DNA from: Gallibacterium trehalosifermentans
GTDB taxonomy: Bacteria; Pseudomonadota; Gammaproteobacteria; Enterobacterales; Pasteurellaceae
Length of the DNA: 64,000 bases
Direction: 5' to 3'
NCBI RefSeq assembly: GCF_042433055.1
Contig: NZ_JBHLWB010000001.1
Location: 550,480-614,479 of the forward strand
A program made the translations under genes and the position numbers. This document shows positions 52,060-59,893 of this stretch, piece by piece; the stretch's first letter is position 1; each line of letters begins with the position of its first letter. The notes under the pieces are model-generated. The model searched no databases. It was not told where the DNA came from and saw only the letters and a program-made list of their open reading frames with translations.

Positions 52060-53168
52060 TTTCTAAGCTACCTATACGGCAGTAAACATATTCTTCAGAT
52101 TTCATCGCCAGTTTTGGCTTTTCTAAGCTGCCTATACGGCAGTAAACAAAACGGCGATTACAGCAGTAGCTGTTGGATTTTTCTAAGCTGCCTATACGGC
52201 AGTAAACTGTGATCAATATTATCGACACGTTCACCAATGTTTCTAAGCTGCCTATACGGCAGTAAACTGGTTAGATGTTCGAGCGGCTGCGGGAATGACT
52301 TTCTAAGCTGCCTATACGGCAGTAAACACTCACGCACTGCTTTCACCACAAACGGTAACTTTCTAAGCTGCCTATACGGCAGTAAACCTTTGTTGATGAA
52401 AAGAAAATATAAGGTGGTCTTTCTAAGCTGCCTATACGGCAGTAAACTTGTCAGCGTGCTAAATAACATACTCGATTATTTTCTAAGCTGCCTATACGGC
52501 AGTAAACTTTTGCCTGATTTGACTCTGGCACGGCGAGCATTTCTAAGCTGCCTATACGGCAGTAAACTATAATCAAGCACAGCAAGCACGCAACGTGCTT
52601 TTCTAAGCTGCCTATACGGCAGTAAACGCAACTTGCCGAAGCAATGTCAATGATTGAACATTTCTAAGCTGCCTATACGGCAGTAAACTTGAATATCTCA
52701 AAGGGTTTGGCAAACAACAATTTCTAAGCTGCCTATACGGCAGTAAACAGCTTTTTTTGTGTTATTGGGTTGGATAGCGTTTTCTAAGCTGCCTATACGG
52801 CAGTAAACAAAAAGTGGCGTTTTATTGGGCATGACACGCTTTTCTAAGCTGCCTATACGGCAGTAAACTTATCGCCCGAAAATGCAATTAAAGCCATTTC
52901 TTTCTAAGCTGCCTATACGGCAGTAAACTAAAGCCTGTTATTGAAGCACTTCAACAAGGTTTTCTAAGCTGCCTATACGGCAGTAAACTAGCAACCAAGA
53001 ACAGAAAAGCACTGCCAACTTTTCTAAGCTGCCTATACGGCAGTAAACAGGACAAAAATGGAAATGTTGAAACGCATTGGTTTCTAAGCTGCCTATACGG
53101 CAGTAAACGATGACCAACTTGGTTTGTTCCGCAATATGATTTTCTAAGCTGCCTTTATGGCAGTCTAA
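52060..53168 (-). CRISPR. CRISPR array 4, 19 repeats, type I-F, leaderless
   Basis: Nineteen repeats with 18 spacers, same repeat and orientation as array 3. Repeats run from 52060 to 52600 at 60-base period, then shift by one base (one 33-base spacer at 52628-52660) and continue from 52661 to 53141. The left-end repeat has one change. The right-end repeat (53141-53168) is degenerate (CCTTTATGG and TCTAA). That end should be leader-proximal, but no leader motif follows; the prophage integrase terminator begins about 60 bases further on. Confidence 0.98.
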
Positions 53169-53227
53169 AATAGCGATTTTTTAAGTTATTGAATTTAAAA
53201 AGAAAGAATGGGTGTTAGAAAAGATAG

Positions 53228-53267
53228 AGTTCCGAAAAAAAGTGCGTTTTTCCGAAACTCTATTTTG
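53228..53267 (-). terminator. Terminator of the prophage integrase gene
   Basis: AGAGTTCCGAAAAA and TTTTTCCGAAACTCT pair with two wobble positions around GTGCG. It overlaps the last codons of int and separates the gene from array 4. Confidence 0.6.
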
Positions 53268-54291
53268 TTGGATTGACTGTGCGTGTTTTACGAATGTAAC
53301 GTTGTGTCATACGTACAGACTTATGACCGAGTTGTTTTTGAGCTGATTCATCAGTATATGCAAGAGCAGTATCAGTACCTGCTTTTGCACGCAGATCTCT
53401 GAATTGAAATTCAGTAATCTCATCTGCTAGTTCAGGGTATTTTTCTAATGCAACTTTCCGCAAATTACGGAATCTTTCGCTGAGTGTTGTTCTTCTTAGT
53501 TTCCCTCCTCGTGAATGCAAAAATAAATAACCTGAGTGTGTTTCCATTCGCCTTGTTATAATTTCTGCAAGTTGTCCGATTAAGTTAATTCTCACTTTAG
53601 CTTTTGTTTTTTGCTGTGTGATATGCAATATCCCATCAAATATGTGGCTAGTATGAATGTTGCAGACATCAATCGGTCTTTGTCCTGTCAAATATGCAAT
53701 ATCCATTAAATCTCGCATATTTTGATCTGCAAGTTCATAGATTTTGTTATAGATGTGGTCCTCAACATATACATCTCTTGATTCAAGCGTGTATTTAGTT
53801 ACACCATCGGTTGGACAAATTAGATTTGTATAGCCCCATTCACGGGCAAAAGACCATATTCTATGGAACATTTCAACTTCAAAATTGGCGGCTCGTGGCG
53901 TATCTTTTCGCCATTCAAGATACATTTTGATGTGCTTTGCTTGTATTTTCTCAAGTTGAATCGGTGGATCTCCGAAAAATGACATTAACCTATTTGTTGC
54001 CCATCTATAATTGTCTTGGGTAGATTTTGCTTTATTATCAAGCTGTGAATTGAGATACCGAGTAGCGACAGTGATAAATGTTGTAATTTCGGTTTGGGTT
54101 GATCTATCAAGATTTAATTCTGCAGCTTTGAGTACTGCGATGTGTTTATCATTAGTTTTTAGAGAGATTTCTTTTCCGTCCGCTTGAACGTAGTAATAGT
54201 AATTTACTAACTTTCCGTTTTTTCGCTTTCTCCGACGGCAAAGTAGATGCTGTGGTAAGCCGTTATTCTCGTTTTTTCGAGGTCTTGCCAT
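53260..54291 (-). CDS. int: Tyrosine-family phage integrase
   Basis: The 343-residue protein has an N-terminal arm-binding part, a SAM-like core-binding domain (TFITVATRYLNSQLDNKAKS) and a catalytic domain with Arg in LTGQRPIDVCNIHTSHI, the RxxR-like box QFRDLRAKAGTDTA, the HxxR equivalent QLGHKSVRMTQRYIRK with the nucleophilic Tyr. The start at 54291 (MARPRKNEN) follows AGAGGTGATCAAA. Its 3' end faces CRISPR array 4, so the attachment site should lie at 53170-53260. Confidence 0.93.
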   Translation of the reverse strand: MARPRKNENNGLPQHLLCRRRKRKNGKLVNYYYYVQADGKEISLKTNDKHIAVLKAAELNLDRSTQTEITTFITVATRYLNSQLDNKAKSTQDNYRWATNRLMSFFGDPPIQLEKIQAKHIKMYLEWRKDTPRAANFEVEMFHRIWSFAREWGYTNLICPTDGVTKYTLESRDVYVEDHIYNKIYELADQNMRDLMDIAYLTGQRPIDVCNIHTSHIFDGILHITQQKTKAKVRINLIGQLAEIITRRMETHSGYLFLHSRGGKLRRTTLSERFRNLRKVALEKYPELADEITEFQFRDLRAKAGTDTALAYTDESAQKQLGHKSVRMTQRYIRKTRTVNPTK

Positions 54292-54532
54292 TTTGATCAC
54301 CTCTTTTAATAATATTAGGTGTCCATTCTGTGTCTATAGTGGGTTCTACGTTAACCCGTTTTTTTGACTTGCGATTGAATTCATCTTTATGTACAAATGG
54401 GTCTCCAGCTAATGTTAAGAAAAAATTTATTCCATTTTTATTAAGCACTTTGATTAACCGTGATTTTTGAAAAACATTGAACATCTGAAATAAGTCTTTT
54501 TTAAAATAAAAATCTTGATTAATGTCAGTCAT
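54263..54532 (-). CDS. DUF4224 excisionase-like protein
   Basis: An 89-residue protein matching DUF4224 (LNKNGINFFLTLAGDPFVHK, about 37-56), a family that sits beside phage integrases and probably acts in directionality or regulation. The start at 54532 (MTDINQDFYF) follows GAGGGAAGT. Its end overlaps the integrase start by about 29 bases, indicating coupling. Confidence 0.72.
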   Translation of the reverse strand: MTDINQDFYFKKDLFQMFNVFQKSRLIKVLNKNGINFFLTLAGDPFVHKDEFNRKSKKRVNVEPTIDTEWTPNIIKRGDQNGKTSKKRE

Positions 54533-54540
54533 ACTTCCCT

Positions 54541-55197
54541 CTATAAACAACTGTCTATGCGTTCTTTTGATAATTCGTAGTAATGTGGATTGAGTTCAAA
54601 CCCTACTGCATCAAAGCCTAATTTTTTGCAAGCAATCAAACTACTACCGCTGCCGACATGCGTATCTAGAATAAGTTGACCAGCTTTGGCGTATCTTTGT
54701 AATAGCCATAGATATAAATTCACGGGTTTTTGTGTTGGATGTATGCGTTTTTCATTTAGTCTTTTGTTACCTTGTGCTACATAACCTTCCTCAATACTTT
54801 TACCCTGCAACATACCGTTCCACATATAACGAAAAAGCCTTACGCTATCGTGTAAACTGCAGTATGCGATTTCACAATCGCTGAAAGAATTTTTACCATT
54901 AACCTTATCCCAGATAATGCGACCTGGACCAAATGTATAATTAAAATAATTAACTCCCCAGATTATTTGATGTTTGCTAACTCTGAATAATTCTTCAAAA
55001 TAATCTGCAGTGGGAACAGTCCAGGTGTCTGTCGGTGTATAAAAACGTTGCACCCCAATTGGACTAATTTTTCTGCCATAGAACTGCCGTTTATTAGGTC
55101 CATCAAAATATGGCGGATCAACAATAGCTAAATCAAAATATTTATCTTTGTACTTTTTTAATGCCGTTACACAATCCGCATTGTGATATTCGATCAT
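54541..55197 (-). CDS. DNA (adenine or cytosine-N4) methyltransferase, phage type
   Basis: A 218-residue methyltransferase with catalytic DPPY in LAIVDPPYFDG (about 24-34) placed before the SAM-binding motif LDTHVGSGSSLIACKKLGFD (about 178-197), so the motif order is the beta class. HPTQKPVNLYLWLL is the usual block before it. Such prophage enzymes protect phage DNA from restriction; the recognition sequence cannot be told. No cognate restriction gene is adjacent. Confidence 0.9.
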   Translation of the reverse strand: MIEYHNADCVTALKKYKDKYFDLAIVDPPYFDGPNKRQFYGRKISPIGVQRFYTPTDTWTVPTADYFEELFRVSKHQIIWGVNYFNYTFGPGRIIWDKVNGKNSFSDCEIAYCSLHDSVRLFRYMWNGMLQGKSIEEGYVAQGNKRLNEKRIHPTQKPVNLYLWLLQRYAKAGQLILDTHVGSGSSLIACKKLGFDAVGFELNPHYYELSKERIDSCL

Positions 55198-55199
55198 AC

Positions 55200-55424
55200 T
55201 TAATCCTCCCAGCCGTCATGCCATTCAAGAATTCTCATCGTATCTCCACGTTCTCGCATCGTATTATCAAAAGTGAAGCCGTGTTTTAAAGAGTAGTAAT
55301 TCTCGAATGTGTGTAACTTTCCATTTGATAACATAATTCTCACTTGATATAACCCGTCTAGCTTCGGATAGTCACGTTTTGCAGTGCTATGCCACTGATG
55401 TTGCTTTGTGTTGTGTCTAGACAT
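55200..55424 (-). CDS. Small prophage protein of unknown function
   Basis: A 74-residue protein (MSRHNTKQHQWHSTAKRDYP at the start, ending ILEWHDGWED). The start at 55424 follows GGAGG. A longer in-frame reading would include the hairpin of the upstream terminator and is rejected. It ends two bases before the methyltransferase start, so it is in the same operon. I recognise no domain. Confidence 0.6.
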   Translation of the reverse strand: MSRHNTKQHQWHSTAKRDYPKLDGLYQVRIMLSNGKLHTFENYYSLKHGFTFDNTMRERGDTMRILEWHDGWED

Positions 55425-55446
55425 TGCTTGATATTCCTCCAATAAA

Positions 55447-55472
55447 AAAGCCTGAAAAAAATCAGGCTTTTT
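55447..55472 (-). terminator. Terminator upstream of the methyltransferase operon
   Basis: AAAGCCTGA and TCAGGCTTT form a 9-bp stem followed by TTTATT, placed after the small gene at 55490-55633. Confidence 0.8.
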
Positions 55473-55489
55473 ATTCACTCATTTTCAAA

Positions 55490-55633
55490 CTACTCATCTT
55501 CTTCATCTTTAAAGAAAACGATTAATGTATTATCGTTATAGCTGATAATCATATTTTTTACATACTTGTCTTCTTTTAATTCTTTAGTTATCTTTGTCAT
55601 TCGTTGATGAATTTTTGCGTTATCAATTTTCAT
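55490..55633 (-). CDS. Short acidic-tailed prophage protein, unknown
   Basis: A 47-residue reading: MKIDNAKIHQRMTKITKELK, then EDKYVKNMIISYNDNTLIVF, ending FFKDEEDE. It has a clear stop and is followed by a terminator. The alternating hydrophobic segment suggests a small beta-strand pair. No family recognised. The start is preceded by weak A-rich sequence without a strong ribosome site. Confidence 0.55.
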   Translation of the reverse strand: MKIDNAKIHQRMTKITKELKEDKYVKNMIISYNDNTLIVFFKDEEDE

Positions 55634-55700
55634 TTTTTAATACCATTATTTAATGATGTCGGCGAAATTGATTTCGTTGACATGATGTAAGATGATGTAT

Positions 55701-56444
55701 TCAATATAAAACCATGCTAGGTTTTGCTAGTGATGGCTGCGGTGGTTTTGGTAGTGGTTGCCAGTGCGAAACTTCAACTGTTTCATCAGTGCATACGCCA
55801 GAAAAATTGACTGGGGAAAACCAATACTCTCCGTCTCCCACTTCTCTAGATACGATAATAATTAATTCTTTATCATTAATAATACATCTACCTAGTATTT
55901 CAGTTTCTATTGGCGGAAGTTTTTCATTTATATCAATCCAGCCATTATTAGCATTGGCGTTATTATCATCATTTTTATACTCCACTTTATAATTGAGTAA
56001 TGCTTTAGCCATAGCTTTAGCACCTTCTTTAGTTTTAAAAACTAGACCATCATTAATTAACTTTTCGTGAAAATCATTTTTTTTGTAAAATGCATCACAA
56101 TCAGTATTACCGCTAAAAGTAAGTTTCACATAATAATAAAGATTGCCATCTTCCCAAGTTTCCATAGTAACTGGTTCTGGTACTTCAATGTCGTTAATAA
56201 ATCGTTTTGGTTCTTCCCACATCCCGATAACATCAAGAAATGTTTCATGGTTTGTAACAGGTTCACACATCCCATACGCATCCCAAGCAATTTCAACACA
56301 ATTACTGTTATTATTAATATAATACCCTATGTATGGTATGTTAGAGCTAGTTTTAGGTAGTTTAAATTTAATAAACGCTTTCATACCATTTCTTAATACT
56401 ACAGGTTCACCAGCTAATGCTTCTTCTAAATTAAATGGTTTCAT
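55701..56444 (-). CDS. DUF551-containing prophage protein
   Basis: The 247-residue protein ends in a DUF551-like domain: NGWIDINEKLPPIETEILGR (about 170-189) and the closing VSHWQPLPKPPQ. DUF551 occurs in many phage proteins without known function. The N-terminal part (LEEALAGEPVVLRNGMKAFI) resembles another short phage module seen beside DUF551. The start at 56444 follows GAGGATTGATAACT; it lies close behind rdgC. Confidence 0.72.
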   Translation of the reverse strand: MKPFNLEEALAGEPVVLRNGMKAFIKFKLPKTSSNIPYIGYYINNNSNCVEIAWDAYGMCEPVTNHETFLDVIGMWEEPKRFINDIEVPEPVTMETWEDGNLYYYVKLTFSGNTDCDAFYKKNDFHEKLINDGLVFKTKEGAKAMAKALLNYKVEYKNDDNNANANNGWIDINEKLPPIETEILGRCIINDKELIIIVSREVGDGEYWFSPVNFSGVCTDETVEVSHWQPLPKPPQPSLAKPSMVLY

Positions 56445-56449
56445 AGTTA

Positions 56450-57352
56450 TCAATCCTCTTTTATTCCAAACTCATCAATAAGTTTTTTCATTAATTCTGA
56501 TATTTCCCCAGTCATTAATACAAAATCAGCATCAAAGCGTTGAGCAATATCTTCTTTCAAAATATCGTCATTTCTTTCATGTATAACATCGGCAAATTTA
56601 ATACGCTTTAAAGAAGCATCTTCATTAAGCACAAAAGACAAGTGATTTTCCCAATCTAAGGCTAATTTTGTTACTAATTTACCTGCTGTTAAGTGACCTC
56701 GAATATCTCTATCGTAAAGGTCTTGATTTTTACAGCGAATACTTGATCCATTATCAAAATCTTTAAATTCGCCATCTTCTAAACAGGTAAGCCATTGTGG
56801 CAATTCATCATTAAGTAACCAGTATGTCATCGTGTGAGCCAATTCTTTTGCAAAAGCAAAAGGGACAACAGGCAATGAACCAAGCGATTTTCTTAATAAT
56901 GCCAAGACATCTTCTGCTCGCTTGCTAGAAGCTGCATCGATATAAATTAAGTCATTCACACTATCAATCCATAATGCAGTACGTTGATGACGACTAAAGG
57001 CACGGGTTAATAATGTTGCCACAACATCATCTTTTAACGCTTGTTTCTCGGTTTTCTTGAGTTTGCGTTGTTGTGCTGCTTCTAATTCTTGTACCCGATT
57101 GTCTAATGCTTCTTTCACCACGCTGCTTGGTAAAATTTTCTCTTCTCGGTGTGCAACTAAAAGAATTTGTCCGCCAACACTAAAATGCAGTAACTCACTT
57201 TCATTCAATGGGGCTTGCCAACCAAATTTTCTTAGATCGCTCGAACTGCAAGGCGTGAATTGATGTTGAGCAAGATTATTTTGTAAATCTTCTAATGACC
57301 AGTCTAATTTTTTAGTTAAACGGTAAACCAGAATATTTTTGAACCAGTACAT
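56450..57352 (-). CDS. rdgC: Recombination-associated protein RdgC (prophage copy)
   Basis: The 300-residue protein matches RdgC across its length: MYWFKNILVYRLTKKLDWSL at the start, PFAFAKELAHTMTYWLLND, and GHLTAGKLVTKLALDWENHL. RdgC forms a ring-shaped dimer on DNA and competes with RecA. Lying in a prophage with ssb and recT-type genes, it probably modulates recombination during phage growth. It is not necessarily the host copy. Confidence 0.93.
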   Translation of the reverse strand: MYWFKNILVYRLTKKLDWSLEDLQNNLAQHQFTPCSSSDLRKFGWQAPLNESELLHFSVGGQILLVAHREEKILPSSVVKEALDNRVQELEAAQQRKLKKTEKQALKDDVVATLLTRAFSRHQRTALWIDSVNDLIYIDAASSKRAEDVLALLRKSLGSLPVVPFAFAKELAHTMTYWLLNDELPQWLTCLEDGEFKDFDNGSSIRCKNQDLYDRDIRGHLTAGKLVTKLALDWENHLSFVLNEDASLKRIKFADVIHERNDDILKEDIAQRFDADFVLMTGEISELMKKLIDEFGIKED

Positions 57353-57429
57353 AATTTATTCTCCATAAAATAAAGTATTAAATCATCTCTTAAGAATGGA
57401 TTTAGTTTCACTTCGTAGTATTTTTTCAT
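57316..57429 (-). CDS. Possible small ORF overlapping rdgC start
   Basis: A 37-codon reading begins MKKYYEVKLNPFLRDDLILY and runs into rdgC by 37 bases. It fills an otherwise empty gap between rdgC and the next gene. A weak AGGCG lies upstream. Marginal. Confidence 0.3.
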   Translation of the reverse strand: MKKYYEVKLNPFLRDDLILYFMENKLCTGSKIFWFTV

Positions 57430-57438
57430 TATAAACGC

Positions 57439-57744
57439 CTAATCTAATATTATATCTTCAAATAAGATAGCTGGGTTGTACTCTAAATAACATCTAACAA
57501 CTTCAAAGTCTTTAGGTTTATTTTCTTCAAAAAGAATTATATATACCGCTTCATCTTCATCATCAATCATATCCCACACGCCATTAGGATATAACTTATC
57601 AAATATCTCTTGTGCTACAAAAGATGAGCAACTCCCTTTTGTTTCATACTGATAATATTCTTCATTTTTAATATCATTCAATATTTCTTTTTCTGTTGGC
57701 TTATAGGTATAACGTATATAACAAAAAGTATTTAATTTGCTCAT
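57439..57744 (-). CDS. Prophage protein of unknown function (acidic)
   Basis: A 101-residue acidic protein (MSKLNTFCYIRYTYKPTEKE at the start, ending YNPAILFEDIILD). It starts after a GGAGCACTT ribosome site. The sequence has many Glu/Asp residues (DDEDEAVYIILFEENKPKDF). No known family is recognised. It is read in the same direction as rdgC. Confidence 0.6.
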   Translation of the reverse strand: MSKLNTFCYIRYTYKPTEKEILNDIKNEEYYQYETKGSCSSFVAQEIFDKLYPNGVWDMIDDEDEAVYIILFEENKPKDFEVVRCYLEYNPAILFEDIILD

Positions 57745-57799
57745 AAGTGCTCCATAAAAAAGCCCTCAATCGAGGGCTGTTATTAACTTTATTTAAAAG

Positions 57800-58264
57800 T
57801 TAAAGGTTTAGCTCTTTTATTTGCCGCTTAATTTCATTTTCTACTTTGTGAATATTTTTATGATGCTCATCGCAAAGCCAAATTACATTAAGTGGAAGTG
57901 AATAATCGAAGTGATGAGCTTGACCTATCTTTCCGCATATCAAGCAAGGTTTAGATTGAATTTTTCCACATCTAATTGCATTATTTAAAATTAAATGAGC
58001 ATTATAAATTTCAGCATTATTTTCTCTGAATTTTTTATTTGCTGCATTATGTGATTTTTTGTAATTATCAGTTTGTTGGTATATTTTTCTGGCCTTTATC
58101 CTATGCGGTAAATTATTTCTTTTTCGATCAAACTCTCTGTAATAATCGATATTTTTTAATCTATTTTGTTTTACTCTTAATTTAATGCACTCCTTACAAT
58201 GATTTTTATCTGATATGTAAAATTCTTTATCTGATTTATCTTGATTGCAACTTTTACAAAACAT
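57800..58264 (-). CDS. Zinc-finger HNH-type endonuclease
   Basis: A 154-residue protein with two zinc-finger-like Cys pairs, MFCKSCNQDKSDKEFYISDK (1-20) with a further CKEC, and a C-terminal HNH core CLICGKIGQAHHFDYSLPLN then VIWLCDEHHKNIHK. That layout is typical of phage HNH endonucleases. The start at 58264 follows AGGAGCTTT. It lies directly after ssb with the stop-start gap of 7 bases. Confidence 0.75.
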   Translation of the reverse strand: MFCKSCNQDKSDKEFYISDKNHCKECIKLRVKQNRLKNIDYYREFDRKRNNLPHRIKARKIYQQTDNYKKSHNAANKKFRENNAEIYNAHLILNNAIRCGKIQSKPCLICGKIGQAHHFDYSLPLNVIWLCDEHHKNIHKVENEIKRQIKELNL

Positions 58265-58271
58265 AAAGCTC

Positions 58272-58751
58272 CTAGAATGGTAAGTCTGATTCATCATCAA
58301 ACTCAGTTTGTGGTGGTGTTTTTGATATGCCACTCGCTTTAGCCTGAGCATATGCATTCGGTTTATTTGACTGAGCTTGTAAGTTAGCTTGTGAGTTAGC
58401 TTGTAAGTTTGAGCTTGATTCGTTGCGACTATCTAACATTTGCAACGTATCAGCATGAATTTCTGTTAGATAGCGTTCTTGTCCATTTTGATCTTGCCAT
58501 TTGCGAGTACGGATTTTGCCTTCAATATAAACTTTTGAACCTTTGCGTAAATATTGACCTGCGATTTCTGCTAAACGGCGGAATAATACAATGCGTATAA
58601 ATTCAACATGTTCAGTAATTTCACTTTGTTTATTTTTAAATTTTTCATTTAAAGCGATAGAAAAACTTGCCACCGAATCACCATTCGGGAATTGCCTGAT
58701 TTCTGGGGTGTTAGTTAAATTTCCTATAAAAATACATTTATTGATACTCAC
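58272..58751 (-). CDS. ssb: Single-stranded DNA-binding protein (prophage)
   Basis: A 159-residue OB-fold SSB: SINKCIFIGNLTNTPEIRQF at the start, DSVASFSIALNEKFKN, FIRIVLFRRLAEIAGQYLRK, and a Gln/Asn-rich linker ending in the acidic tip DDESDLPF, which recruits partner proteins. I choose the GTG at 58751, overlapping the stop of the upstream HNH gene by one base; the longer reading starts with TTG and lies inside that gene. Confidence 0.92.
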   Translation of the reverse strand: MSINKCIFIGNLTNTPEIRQFPNGDSVASFSIALNEKFKNKQSEITEHVEFIRIVLFRRLAEIAGQYLRKGSKVYIEGKIRTRKWQDQNGQERYLTEIHADTLQMLDSRNESSSNLQANSQANLQAQSNKPNAYAQAKASGISKTPPQTEFDDESDLPF

Positions 58752-59230
58752 TACACATTTCTCCAAATCTTATAATTTTTAATATCAATTATTGTTCTTG
58801 TGCTCACACCAAAAATTAAGGAAAGCTTTTTTATGCTTTCCCCTAATTTTAGTTTTAGTCTAATTTCATTAACATTATCTGGTGATAGTTTGTTATTAAA
58901 TACCCGCCCTTTTGTTGTCCTATTTTTTCTGGAGGCATCCATCATATTTTCTTTTCTTGTACCTATAAATAAATGATCTGGATTAACACATTTTCTGTTA
59001 TCACATGTATGGCAAACATCAAGATCGCTTCTGACAATTCCATATTTAAGTAAGGCAGAAAATCTATGGGCATACATAGTTTTTCTAAAAGGATTAAACC
59101 TTCCATACCCATTATTATGAATAGAACCTATCCATTCCCAGCACCCAGTATCTTTATTTACATCTATCTTTGCTAAGAATCTCTGTTTTACCTCATCAAG
59201 AGAGTAATTTTTTCTACTTCCTTTTCTCAT
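58751..59230 (-). CDS. HNH homing-type endonuclease with HTH tail
   Basis: A 159-residue protein with an N-terminal HNH_3 unit (GCWEWIGSIHNNGYGRFNPF, then CHTCDNRKCVNPDHLFIGTR) and a C-terminal helix-turn-helix (IKKLSLIFGVSTRTIIDIKN). That is the standard layout of free-standing homing endonucleases in phage genomes. Ribosome site AAGGTG precedes the start. It sits between the exonuclease and ssb genes, a probable insertion in the replication module. Confidence 0.88.
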   Translation of the reverse strand: MRKGSRKNYSLDEVKQRFLAKIDVNKDTGCWEWIGSIHNNGYGRFNPFRKTMYAHRFSALLKYGIVRSDLDVCHTCDNRKCVNPDHLFIGTRKENMMDASRKNRTTKGRVFNNKLSPDNVNEIRLKLKLGESIKKLSLIFGVSTRTIIDIKNYKIWRNV

Positions 59231-59251
59231 AGAATCACCTTATACATAGCA

Positions 59252-59893
59252 TTACATAGCTTCATCAATAAGTTGTTGATAATACTGTTGTGCAATTTCA
59301 ACTCTATTAATGATTTTTTCTATAATTTCCTCATCACGTTTAATCGTAACTGTGGTAATTCTTTTCTCTTGTGGTATTTGCTCAACAAGATCGATAAATT
59401 TTTCTGGATTTTCCCAAGATAAAATCATCTCTGGCGGAGTAGGAAATAAGCAGAAATCAATTTGGGCTTCTTCGCAATCCCATAACCACATATAACCTTG
59501 CATTTGAATATCATATCCAGCTTTTTTAGCCTTATTTTCTGCTTCATCTTTGAAAAAAGGATGTGTGCCTATATCCCACGAGCATTTTGTGTCTATAATT
59601 AATTTTCTGGTTGGTACATAAATATCACATTCACCAGTAATCCAATTATTTTCTCGTCTTTCTTCATTCTTTTTTAAAGCGAGCCCACGTTTTAGACCGC
59701 TTAATTTAATTGCTTGAGCTTCAAGTAGATTGCCTTTTTCTGTATATTTATTTCCCTCAAATGATTGATAACCAAAGAGGTCATATTTAGCTATTTCGCG
59801 AACAGCACTTTTAGCTGTATCAGAAATTGATTTATCTTTTGCTGCTGGCATTAATTTATGTAGCATTGAGCATCTAGCTTTCATTTGATACAT
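59252..59893 (-). CDS. YqaJ-type viral recombinase exonuclease
   Basis: A 213-residue protein with PD-(D/E)xK nuclease features: NWITGECDIYVPTRKLIIDT then KCSWD (about 88-112), containing the catalytic Asp and the DTK core. YqaJ-family exonucleases resect double-strand ends and hand single strands to a RecT partner. Its start overlaps recT by 20 bases, supporting a two-component recombination system. Confidence 0.85.
   Translation of the reverse strand: MYQMKARCSMLHKLMPAAKDKSISDTAKSAVREIAKYDLFGYQSFEGNKYTEKGNLLEAQAIKLSGLKRGLALKKNEERRENNWITGECDIYVPTRKLIIDTKCSWDIGTHPFFKDEAENKAKKAGYDIQMQGYMWLWDCEEAQIDFCLFPTPPEMILSWENPEKFIDLVEQIPQEKRITTVTIKRDEEIIEKIINRVEIAQQYYQQLIDEAM

Noticed and set aside
49603..53130. 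Open readings through CRISPR arrays 3 and 4 encoding repeated LPYRQLRK or FLSCLYGSK units
   Set aside because: They are translations of the CRISPR repeats; the 60-base period keeps the frame open. They have no ribosome sites and are not genes.
43257..53168. Spacers targeting the neighbouring prophage
   Set aside because: I compared several spacers with the prophage and phage fragments by eye and saw no clear match; a proper search is needed before any self-targeting claim.
43257..54300. Tn7-like CRISPR transposon (type I-F3)
   Set aside because: No tnsA, tnsB, tnsC or tniQ genes are present, and csy1 and csy2 are separate full-length genes, unlike the fused Cas8-Cas5 of I-F3.
55200..55478. 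Longer version of the 74-residue prophage protein
   Set aside because: The extra N-terminus covers the terminator hairpin of the upstream gene; the ATG at 55424 has GGAGG in front.
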